Part shown: positions 1 to 5,985 of the stretch, piece after piece
How positions within the stretch are numbered: position 1 is the first letter of the stretch
Layout of the letters: every line of letters begins with the position of its first letter
Origin: Kofleriaceae bacterium
Lineage (GTDB): Bacteria > Myxococcota_A > Polyangia > Haliangiales > Haliangiaceae
Direction: 5' to 3'
DNA length: 9,021 bases
Assembly: GCA_024642805.1 (NCBI GenBank)
Contig: JAHEAK010000169.1
Span: 1-9,021, forward strand
Made by a program: the position numbers and the translations under genes
The notes under the pieces: generated by a model
The model's input: the letters and a program-made list of their open reading frames with translations, nothing else
Database searches by the model: none
Told to the model about the DNA's origin: nothing

Positions 1-1284
1 TCAGCGCCGGTGGCCGCCACCGAGATGAGCGCGCAAGGGATCCATGCGATGGCCCTCTATCGCGTCGCCAGCGCGGAGCTGCCCGAAGTCCTGCTGGCCT
101 TGGATGCCGGTGTACTTCGCTTGCGTGATCAAACGACGCAGCGATCCATCGCGGCTGGCTTCGATGTCGAATTGGTTGACGCGCAAGATGGCGTCACGTG
201 GTTGGCGGGTGGTGCCCAGCTGGCAATGGTCGAGCCTGGCAGTACCTCTGCCTCCACCACTTTCGCGATGCCTGCAGGGACCCAGGTGAGCGCACTGGAA
301 ATCGGTTTTGACGACAGTGTCTTTGTCGCCGATGCCCAGGCCAACCGCATCTACTGGCTGCACAAGGGCGAGCTCGAGATCATCAGCGAGGGAGAAGCGC
401 TCGCGCATCCCAGGGCGCTGCTTCTCAATGGCGGCACCTTGGTGGTGGCTGGCGACAATGGCCTCTACGGTGTGTCATTGACGAGCGGTGAGCACACGAC
501 TCTCAGCAGCACCAGTGGCGTCGTGAGTCTTGCCTTTGATCACCTGGGCTACATCATCGCCGCCGACGGACAGGGAAATGTCACCCAGTTGCAAACGGAT
601 GGGACGGTGCGGCCCCTGCATCAAGCAGATGCCGCGATCGAGGGCATCGCCTTTGACGAGGACACGCGAACGCTCTATGTCGCAACGTCCACGAAGGTCG
701 ACAAGCTCGACTACTTGAAACTGACGGGTGAGGATGCACAGCTGTGGGCCAGCCGCGATCGCAGGCCCATGCGCATGGTCGCCAAGAATGGCATGATCCT
801 CGCTGGTGCTGAATACTGGCCTTCCCACGGCAAGGTCAACGTCGAGTATCCCGACGACATCTTGTGGGGCTTCTACCCATCTCCAGAACAAGTCGTAGAG
901 GGAGCGAACTCGCCGGTTGCGCCTCCGGCCGCGGCCACGCGCTGCGCCGAAGAATCCTTTGCGGCCCTGATGAAGTACTTCGATTCCAAACCGGCGGCCT
1001 TTGCACAAGCTCGTCAGGCGACCGGCTATTCCAATCGCTTCTATTTGTGGGTAAACGACTACTCGGATGCGGCCGCGGACTTCCCGCACGAGATTCGCAT
1101 GAACAAGTTTTGGTACTGGCAGCGCAGCCCGGCGGTCAAAGGTCGTGTGCCTGGATTCTGGAAGTGGGAAACAACCCTTTTGCAGGACGGTCGCTGTTTG
1201 TGGCCACAGCCCGAGCAAATCACCGAATACCTGGCTGAGAAGATCGCCAGCTCGGCCGATGCCCAGGCGACGCCGGCAAAGTGA
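1..1284 (+). CDS. Beta-propeller-like protein with unknown C-terminal domain (5' end outside window)
   Basis: The reading frame is open from base 1 and ends at TGA 1282-1284, giving 427 visible residues. A GTG lies at base 10, but the frame continues upstream without a stop, so the true start and any signal peptide are probably outside the window. Residues about 20-275 show short beta-rich repeats with recurring patterns such as DDSVFVADAQANRIYWL, GTLVVAGDNGLYGVSL, LGYIIAADGQGNVTQL and TRTLYVATSTKVDKLDYL. This is typical of NHL/SMP-30-like six-bladed propellers. A Pro/Ala-rich linker (about 303-312) leads to a C-terminal domain (about 314-415) rich in Trp, Tyr and Phe. Its two cysteines (C315, C399) are the only ones visible in the protein, and a disulfide and export are plausible. 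The propeller could bind a ligand or act as a scaffold. No catalytic residues are recognisable and I do not recognise the C-terminal domain. Two lipoprotein genes follow on the same strand. Confidence 0.8.
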   Translation, partial: SAPVAATEMSAQGIHAMALYRVASAELPEVLLALDAGVLRLRDQTTQRSIAAGFDVELVDAQDGVTWLAGGAQLAMVEPGSTSASTTFAMPAGTQVSALEIGFDDSVFVADAQANRIYWLHKGELEIISEGEALAHPRALLLNGGTLVVAGDNGLYGVSLTSGEHTTLSSTSGVVSLAFDHLGYIIAADGQGNVTQLQTDGTVRPLHQADAAIEGIAFDEDTRTLYVATSTKVDKLDYLKLTGEDAQLWASRDRRPMRMVAKNGMILAGAEYWPSHGKVNVEYPDDILWGFYPSPEQVVEGANSPVAPPAAATRCAEESFAALMKYFDSKPAAFAQARQATGYSNRFYLWVNDYSDAAADFPHEIRMNKFWYWQRSPAVKGRVPGFWKWETTLLQDGRCLWPQPEQITEYLAEKIASSADAQATPAK

Positions 1285-1417
1285 GTCGTCGTCGCGCCTG
1301 GCACTTCGTCAGATGGCGCATCGCTAACCGCCATTCTCGGCTGGCGCGCTGACTTTGCGCCCATCACGCGGGAAAGGCCTGCCTGCAGCGGCACGGAGGT
1401 TGCTTTGCAGGCCAGCC

Positions 1418-2125
1418 ATGACGTTCAGCCGACCCCTCACGCCCCTGCTATTGCTCAGCGCCGTTGCGGCTGCCTGTGGAGGCCAACAAAACAAACCAAC
1501 ACCGACCGAGTCCCCTGAAGCGATCACGGCCGGTATGCACCGTCACTTCGATGACGTAAACCAGATCCAGACGTCCCTCATTTCTGGTGATTTGCCAGGG
1601 GCGCGTCGCCTGGCAGGGCAATTGCGAGCAGGCTTCTCAGGCCCCATGCCCGCTGGCTGGAAACCCTTCGTCGAGCGAACCATCGCCTCGGCCGAGATGA
1701 TGGAGGCCAGCGACAACATCGAGATGGCAGCGCACATCGCAGGCACCATGGCGGGAACCTGCGGTGCCTGTCACGAGGAGCAAGGTCTGGAAGTTCTGCA
1801 AGAGGACGGGACCTCGCCGAGCGAAGACGACTTCATGCGCCGACATCGCTGGGCCAGTGAACAGCTGTGGAACGGAATCATCGGCCCCTCCGACAGTGCG
1901 TGGCAGGCAGGCGCAGCTGTCTTGCGCGATTCCAAGTTCACGGCCGCGGAGGTGGAGGACTACATCGTGACGACGCCAGAAATCGAAGAACTCATTGCCA
2001 AGATGCAAGCGAGCTCGGAAGAGGCGCAGTCCACGGTCAAGCCTGAAGAGCGCCAGCGTCTATACGGCAATCTCCTCGCTGGCTGCGCCCTGTGCCACAG
2101 CAAGATGTTGCAAGAGCACGACTAG
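1418..2125 (+). CDS. Diheme cytochrome c lipoprotein with two duplicated heme domains
   Basis: The product is 235 residues. ATG 1418 is chosen because it begins a lipoprotein signal peptide: MTFSR, then a hydrophobic stretch, then VAAAC with the lipidated cysteine at C20, followed by a polar Gln/Pro/Thr linker. An in-frame TTG at 1355 would bury this signal. A GGAGG at 1395-1399 lies 18 nt upstream, further than usual. Two CxxCH heme c sites are visible: C115-G-A-C118-H119 and C223-A-L-C226-H227. The second is near the C-terminus, as in cytochrome c'-like helical bundles. Each is preceded by about 80-100 mostly helical residues that begin with M-x-R-H (M40-H43 and M140-H143), which suggests an internal duplication with H43 and H143 as possible distal ligands. 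The protein should be anchored to a membrane from the periplasmic side and transfer electrons or sense redox or gas. The partner is unknown. The lipoprotein and diheme calls are strong; the precise family is not. Confidence 0.88.
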   Translation: MTFSRPLTPLLLLSAVAAACGGQQNKPTPTESPEAITAGMHRHFDDVNQIQTSLISGDLPGARRLAGQLRAGFSGPMPAGWKPFVERTIASAEMMEASDNIEMAAHIAGTMAGTCGACHEEQGLEVLQEDGTSPSEDDFMRRHRWASEQLWNGIIGPSDSAWQAGAAVLRDSKFTAAEVEDYIVTTPEIEELIAKMQASSEEAQSTVKPEERQRLYGNLLAGCALCHSKMLQEHD

Positions 2126-2138
2126 CGCTTGTCGACCA

Positions 2139-2168
2139 GCTCGGGAAAGGGCTCGGGAAAGGGCTCGG
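2139..2168. repeat. Short 12-bp tandem repeat, about 2.5 copies
   Basis: The unit GCTCGGGAAAGG occurs twice exactly (2139-2150, 2151-2162), followed by a partial third copy GCTCGG (2163-2168). It lies 14 bp after the stop codon of the cytochrome gene, in the 233-bp gap before the CotH-like gene. No function is evident. It is short enough to be simple replication slippage. Confidence 0.75.
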
Positions 2169-2331
2169 TGGCCGGCCAGGCTATCGGCCGCGCTTCGCAG
2201 GTGGGCTCGCCCCACTTGCCGGGATTCCCTACGGAGTGCAGGAATCGGCGACAGCCTCAGGCGATCGACGCCGGCATAGAAAGTCCTTTGATGACAGTCA
2301 TGTAGACGCTTGGATGGCCGCCGGCCAATTG

Positions 2332-2351
2332 GGCACTGATTTCGCAGTGCC
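2332..2351 (+). promoter_or_regulatory. Hairpin immediately upstream of the CotH-like start codon
   Basis: GGCACTG (2332-2338) and CAGTGCC (2345-2351) form a perfect 7-bp stem with a 6-nt loop. The only purine-rich ribosome-binding candidate, AGGGA (2352-2356), begins at the base of the stem and is just 2 nt from the ATG at 2359. If transcribed, this hairpin would sit at the ribosome entry site and could restrict translation. There is no T run, so it does not look like an intrinsic terminator. The inverted repeat is seen directly; the role is inference. Confidence 0.4.
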
Positions 2352-2358
2352 AGGGACC

Positions 2359-4077
2359 ATGCCTGTTCGCAAGTCCTCCGCGCTCCTGTCAATCTGCGCC
2401 TGGCTGGCCCTCTCGGGGCTGGCCTTTTCCGCGATGGCCTGCTCGGGCGGCGAGAGTGAAGACCTTGGCGCCGACGCCGGCATTGGCCCCGACGCTGCGC
2501 TCGATGCCGGGCCAAGCTACGCGGACGGCGATTGGCTCTTCGAAGAAGATCGAGTCATCGAGGTGGTGATCGATCTGCCAGCAGCAAGCTGGGATGAGTT
2601 GCGCCTGGCCACGCGCAACATCCTCGATGTCTTTGGTGACAACTGCGCGTTGGCACCAGCGCCGGAAGCCTTCTTCTATGTATCGGGCAGCGTCAGTATC
2701 GAGGGCGAGCTTCTCGAAAACGTCGGCATGCGCAAGAAGGGCTTCCTTGGTTCGCTCGATACCAACAAGCCATCGATCAAGATCAAGACCGATGAGTATG
2801 TCGTCGGCCAGAAGCTGAGCGGCCTGAGTCGTTTCACCCTCAACAACACCGTGCAGGACCCCTCCTACATGAATCAGTGCTTGGGGTACAAACTCTTCCG
2901 TAGCGCAGGCGTGCCAGCGCCTCGCTGTAACTTCGCCCACGTGACGGTCAACGGTGAAGACATGGGCCTGTATACCCACGTCGAGGACGTCAAGAAGCCC
3001 TTCTTGCGCAACCATTTCGACAGCGATGAGGGCAATCTCTACGAAGGCACCATTAGCGATTTTCGAAGTGGCTGGACGGGCACATTTGAGAAGAAGACCA
3101 ACGAGATCGAGGTAGCTATGCCCGAGATCGACGCGCTCTCCGACGCACTCGCGCTTGATGGCGATGCTATGCGAGCCGCACTCGATCCCATCCTCGACGT
3201 CGATGAGTTCATGCGCTTTTGGGCCGTCGAGACCCTCATCGCACACGGCGATGGCTACTCGGGAAACAACAACAACTTTTTCGTCTACGCGGATCCAAGC
3301 ACCGGCAAGATGTCCTTCTTGCCGTGGGGCGCCGACCAACTCTTTCACGACGCAGCGGGCAGTCGCTCGGCCGCTCGCACGCGATCCATCTTGCCCCGCA
3401 AGCTCTTCCTGCACAGCACCAGTCGCAGCCAATACATTGCCGCCATGGAGGACATCCTCGACCAGGTCTGGGACGAGGACGAGGTGCTGGCCGAGGTTGC
3501 CAGGATGGAGAGCTTGTTGCGCCCGCTAGTGCTCGATGATGAGCTGAGCGCATTTGACGAGGAGGTGGCCAGCCTGCGCAGCAGCGTTACCGGTCGCGAG
3601 GCCGAGGTGCGCGCCAAACTGCAAGGCCTGAGTGCCGCCGACAGCGAAGCTCTGATGGAGCCCCTGTGTTTTGCCAAGGACGGCAGCATCACGGGCAACT
3701 TTTCGACCACATGGACCACGCAGGGAACGGCGGATTTGAATGTTGTGCTTGCCGGTGAAACTCTTAATTATACCTTGCAGACCTCCGTGGCCGGGCCAGA
3801 TGGCAATACCGAAGGGCAGGGCGTGATTGGCGTCTTTGGCGACTTCGCCGATGGCAGCAGGACTCTCGTCTATCTGCCCCTGCCTGTCGGCGACGTGGCG
3901 CCAGGCACGATCGCCATCGACAACGGAGCAATCTTGTTCTACCCACCCGGTTCTGACACCTTCAATCGAGTCGAATTCGTGGCCGGCACGCTGACTCTCG
4001 ACCAGGCAAGCACCAGCCCAGGACAGCCAGTGGTTGGCAGTCTCGATTTCGATGTCTGGAAGTCGCCCTTCCTCTAG
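2359..4077 (+). CDS. CotH kinase-family lipoprotein
   Basis: The product is 572 residues. ATG 2359 is chosen because it starts a lipoprotein signal peptide: MPVRK, a hydrophobic core, then SAMAC with lipidated C28. The same frame is open upstream to 2092, but that would bury the signal. Residues 29-52 form an Asp/Ala/Gly-rich linker. A CotH-like domain spans about 65-420, with a typical start (VIEVVIDLPAASWDEL, from about residue 66), the G-x-R-K-K-G stretch near 123-128, an N-L-Y-E-G motif (226-230), and the signature D298-GYSGNNNNFFVY followed by LPWGAD (321-326). Bacillus CotH phosphorylates spore-coat proteins with an atypical kinase fold. The usual W-D-x-D of the family reads W323-G-A-D326 here, so activity is uncertain. 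Residues about 440-572 form a separate beta-rich domain. The protein likely sits on the cell surface or in the periplasm. The gene converges with the MYG1-like gene and the stop codons overlap. Confidence 0.88.
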   Translation: MPVRKSSALLSICAWLALSGLAFSAMACSGGESEDLGADAGIGPDAALDAGPSYADGDWLFEEDRVIEVVIDLPAASWDELRLATRNILDVFGDNCALAPAPEAFFYVSGSVSIEGELLENVGMRKKGFLGSLDTNKPSIKIKTDEYVVGQKLSGLSRFTLNNTVQDPSYMNQCLGYKLFRSAGVPAPRCNFAHVTVNGEDMGLYTHVEDVKKPFLRNHFDSDEGNLYEGTISDFRSGWTGTFEKKTNEIEVAMPEIDALSDALALDGDAMRAALDPILDVDEFMRFWAVETLIAHGDGYSGNNNNFFVYADPSTGKMSFLPWGADQLFHDAAGSRSAARTRSILPRKLFLHSTSRSQYIAAMEDILDQVWDEDEVLAEVARMESLLRPLVLDDELSAFDEEVASLRSSVTGREAEVRAKLQGLSAADSEALMEPLCFAKDGSITGNFSTTWTTQGTADLNVVLAGETLNYTLQTSVAGPDGNTEGQGVIGVFGDFADGSRTLVYLPLPVGDVAPGTIAIDNGAILFYPPGSDTFNRVEFVAGTLTLDQASTSPGQPVVGSLDFDVWKSPFL

Positions 4078-4934
4078 CGCCAGGCCGCGCTGATGAGCGC
4101 CTGCAGGCGCTCGGGGTCGGTTGCCGAGGTCTTGCACATAAAGCCGCTCTTGTGAGCAAAGTGCACATTGGGCTCGCCCTCGACCCGCGAGAAGTCCAGG
4201 CGCGGATGATCTTCGTAGCGACCGATGCCGTAGCCAGCGCCGCGACGATCGGGATAGATGCTGACGGCGATGCCCGCGTCAGCACGCTCGGCGCGGATGT
4301 AGTTGGCGAGCGCCGTGCTCGGTTCATCGGTCTCGGGATCCGTTCGGGGCAAAAAGACGGCCGCAATGCGATCGGGGCCGGCGGCAATCGACCAGTGCTC
4401 GACCTGGCTGGCGACAAAATCGATGCGCTCGCGAGCCACGCGCAAGTAGTCGAGCAAGTCCTGGCCAACCATGCGCATGAATTCGTACAAGGTGTCGCCG
4501 GCGGCAAGCTCAGTGTGCTGTGCAAAGCGCCTAAGCAGCGTGATGTCGATCGGCGAATTGAGCTGCGAGATGGCTTGCCGGGGCACGCCAAGCCACTCGG
4601 CGGTCTTGTTGGGGCCGCGAGAGTCGAACCATTCTGCTGGTTCCAGCCAATCACAAAAGGTCTTGGCGTCTTGGTATAGACCTAGCTCTTCGAGCACGAG
4701 GCTGAGCGCGCAGGTCGGCGCGTGCTCACGGGGAAAATGGTGGTGGTCGAAGTTGTGCAGATGAGGTGCATGCATCCCGCCGACGTCGACGATGGCGATG
4801 CCCGGATCTGAGAGTTCTTCGGGCGTCGGGTCGCGCCTCTCGATGGGGGCTCCGTGCTTTGCGACGAGCACGCAGACCGCAAGGAGATCGTCTTTGTGGG
4901 CGCCGCCCGGGTGAGTGATGATCCTTCGCACCAT
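4074..4934 (-). CDS. MYG1 family (DHH-type) protein, probable metal-dependent phosphoesterase or nuclease
   Basis: The product is 286 residues, from ATG (4934-4932) to TAG (4076-4074). The N-terminus THPGGAHKDD (residues 7-16, with H8, H13, D15, D16) matches the T-H-x-G-x-x-H-x-D-E metal-site motif of MYG1. D50-VGG follows, then N-F-D63-H-H-H (63-66), the DHH signature. A third site that often reads D-N-G appears here as W-F-D104-S-R-G. The C-terminal FAHKSGFMCKT (259-269) resembles the F-x-H-x-S-G-F ending of the family. Eukaryotic MYG1 is reported to be a 3'-5' RNA exonuclease; the role of bacterial members is poorly defined. No signal peptide is visible, so it is probably cytoplasmic. No good Shine-Dalgarno is seen upstream. 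It stands alone on this strand, divergent from phoB. Confidence 0.9.
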   Translation of the reverse strand: MVRRIITHPGGAHKDDLLAVCVLVAKHGAPIERRDPTPEELSDPGIAIVDVGGMHAPHLHNFDHHHFPREHAPTCALSLVLEELGLYQDAKTFCDWLEPAEWFDSRGPNKTAEWLGVPRQAISQLNSPIDITLLRRFAQHTELAAGDTLYEFMRMVGQDLLDYLRVARERIDFVASQVEHWSIAAGPDRIAAVFLPRTDPETDEPSTALANYIRAERADAGIAVSIYPDRRGAGYGIGRYEDHPRLDFSRVEGEPNVHFAHKSGFMCKTSATDPERLQALISAAWR

Positions 4935-5018
4935 GGAGGCAATCTACCCGCTGGTCCACGGCGGGCCAAACCGCGCCGGCGATAAAGCTCTGAGTGCCCT
5001 CGAGGCCCACGTTCGAAG

Positions 5019-5116
5019 TCTTGCGCTCAGGGTCTTGCGCTCAGGGTCTTGCGCTCAGGGTCTTGCGCTCAGGGTCTTGCGCTCAGGGTCTTGCGCTCAG
5101 GGTCTTGCGCTCAGGG
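5019..5116. repeat. Tandem array: seven perfect copies of a 14-bp unit
   Basis: The unit TCTTGCGCTCAGGG is repeated seven times without a mismatch (starts at 5019, 5033, 5047, 5061, 5075, 5089, 5103). The last copy runs into extra G, forming an eight-G tract at 5114-5121. The array lies about 85 bp from the MYG1-like start and about 120 bp upstream of the phoB Pho box. Fourteen is not a multiple of three, so this is not built as a protein-coding repeat. Perfect identity suggests recent expansion by slippage. A cluster of protein-binding sites is possible but unproven. Confidence 0.97.
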
Positions 5117-5239
5117 GGGGGCACTGGCGGCTTTCTGCCCGCTTTGCTAGCAGACTTTCCCTTGCTCGCCGCAGGGCCTAGAGTCATGGCCGTGAGGACA
5201 TTGGCCGAGCGCGCACGAACGTGTCTTGCGCCCTCGCGG

Positions 5240-5257
5240 CTGTCACCGCCCTGTCAC
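5240..5257 (+). promoter_or_regulatory. Pho box (PhoB binding site) upstream of phoB
   Basis: Two identical heptamers CTGTCAC (5240-5246 and 5251-5257) are separated by 4 bp (CGCC), giving the 11-bp period of PhoB sites. Both heptamers match the E. coli-type consensus CTGTCAT/C in full. The spacer is GC-rich instead of AT-rich. The box ends 23 bp before the likely GTG start of phoB, consistent with autoregulation. A weak -10 candidate, TACATC (5268-5273), lies 10 bp after the box. Sequence match is direct; binding is inferred. Confidence 0.8.
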
Positions 5258-5280
5258 ACGAATGGAGTACATCAGTCGCA

Positions 5281-5985
5281 GTGTCCGCACTCATTGTCAT
5301 AGTCGAGGACGAAACCGATCTGGTCGTCAACCTGGAGTACAACCTGAGGCGCGAGGGCTATCAGACCAAGAGCGCGCAGACGGGTGTGGCGGCGCTCAAC
5401 TTGCTGGCACAGGATCCGGTTCCCGACCTGGTGCTGCTCGATGTGATGTTGCCTCATTTGTCGGGGATCGAAATCTGTCGGAACTTGCGACTCGACGAGC
5501 GCACGCGTCACGTGCCGGTGCTCATGCTGACCGCCAAGGGCGAAGAGATCGATCGTGTGGTCGGCTTCGAGGTCGGCGCCGACGACTACGTACTCAAGCC
5601 CTTCTCGGTTCGCGAGCTTATGTTGCGAATTCGCGCCATCCTGCGCCGCTCCGAACCGGTCGCCAGCGAAGGCGGCGAGATCACTTTCGGTGTGGTCAAA
5701 GTGGATAGCGACAGTCATCGCGCCTGGGTCGAAGGCAAGGAGGTCGTGCTCACCGCGCTCGAGTTCCGACTGCTCATGACTTTCTTAGATCGACGAGGAC
5801 GCGTACAGACGCGCGAGGTCTTGCTCAGTGACGTGTGGGGCATCGATGCCGATGTCACCACCCGCACGGTGGATACCCACGTCAAACGCTTGCGACAGAA
5901 GCTCGGGGCCGCTGGCGAATATGTCGAGACCCTGCGCGGTGTCGGCTACCGATGGCGCGCCCAGCCCGACGAGGTCGGCGCTTGA
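5281..5985 (+). CDS. phoB: Phosphate regulon response regulator PhoB (OmpR/PhoB family)
   Basis: The product is 234 residues, close to the usual PhoB length. GTG 5281 is chosen because it gives the canonical receiver start SALIVIVEDE. The longer GTG at 5221 would place the Pho box inside the gene. The receiver domain (1-120) has acidic pocket E9/D10, phosphoacceptor D54 in LVLLDVMLP, T84 and K106 in KPF. The winged-helix DNA-binding domain (about 133-227) carries the recognition helix TRTVDTHVKRLRQKL (193-207) and the wing ending RGVGYRW, both very PhoB-like. Phosphorylated PhoB binds Pho boxes and recruits RNA polymerase under phosphate limitation. A GGAG at 5264-5267 is 13 nt from the start, rather far. 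The gene overlaps phoR by 4 bp. The PhoB identity, rather than another OmpR-family regulator, rests on the helix, the exact Pho box and the nearby porin. Confidence 0.88.
   Translation: MSALIVIVEDETDLVVNLEYNLRREGYQTKSAQTGVAALNLLAQDPVPDLVLLDVMLPHLSGIEICRNLRLDERTRHVPVLMLTAKGEEIDRVVGFEVGADDYVLKPFSVRELMLRIRAILRRSEPVASEGGEITFGVVKVDSDSHRAWVEGKEVVLTALEFRLLMTFLDRRGRVQTREVLLSDVWGIDADVTTRTVDTHVKRLRQKLGAAGEYVETLRGVGYRWRAQPDEVGA
5971..5974 (+). promoter_or_regulatory. Ribosome-binding site deciding the TTG start of phoR
   Basis: GAGG at 5971-5974, inside the end of phoB, lies 7 nt before TTG 5982. This supports TTG over the next in-frame candidate, GTG 6000, which has no comparable site. Confidence 0.5.

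Larger units (their letters stand above)
4935..5280. other. Divergent intergenic region between MYG1-like gene and phoB
   Basis: This 346-bp stretch separates two divergently oriented genes and should contain both promoters. It holds the 14-bp tandem array (5019-5116), a run of eight G (5114-5121) and the Pho box (5240-5257). Open frames cross the array on the + strand only because the repeat unit lacks stop codons in the three forward frames. I do not consider them genes. No convincing -35/-10 pair was found for the MYG1-like gene. Confidence 0.7.

Noticed and set aside
2291..2301. ATGACAGTCAT inverted repeat containing a CTGTCAT on the - strand, considered as a Pho box for the CotH-like gene.
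   Set aside because: No second heptamer lies 11 bp away on either side.
2389..3432. Long - strand open frame opposite the CotH-like gene.
   Set aside because: The + strand shows a lipoprotein signal and CotH motifs; the antisense protein shows no recognisable feature.
4993..5125. Inverted heptamers AGTGCCC (4993-4999) and GGGCACT (5119-5125) flanking the tandem array, as mobile-element ends.
   Set aside because: Seven bases at this distance can occur by chance, there is no target duplication, and nothing between them resembles a mobile element.
4915..5302. Two overlapping open frames on the + strand encoding Ser-Cys-Ala-Gln-Gly-Leu-type peptide repeats.
   Set aside because: They are the 14-bp tandem array read in frames that happen to lack stops. 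Flanking sequence shows no domain, signal or ribosome-binding site.
5186..5302. A possible 38-residue leader ORF overlapping the Pho box and the phoB start.
   Set aside because: There is no good ribosome-binding site and it lies across the PhoB site. No attenuation-like structure or codon pattern was seen.
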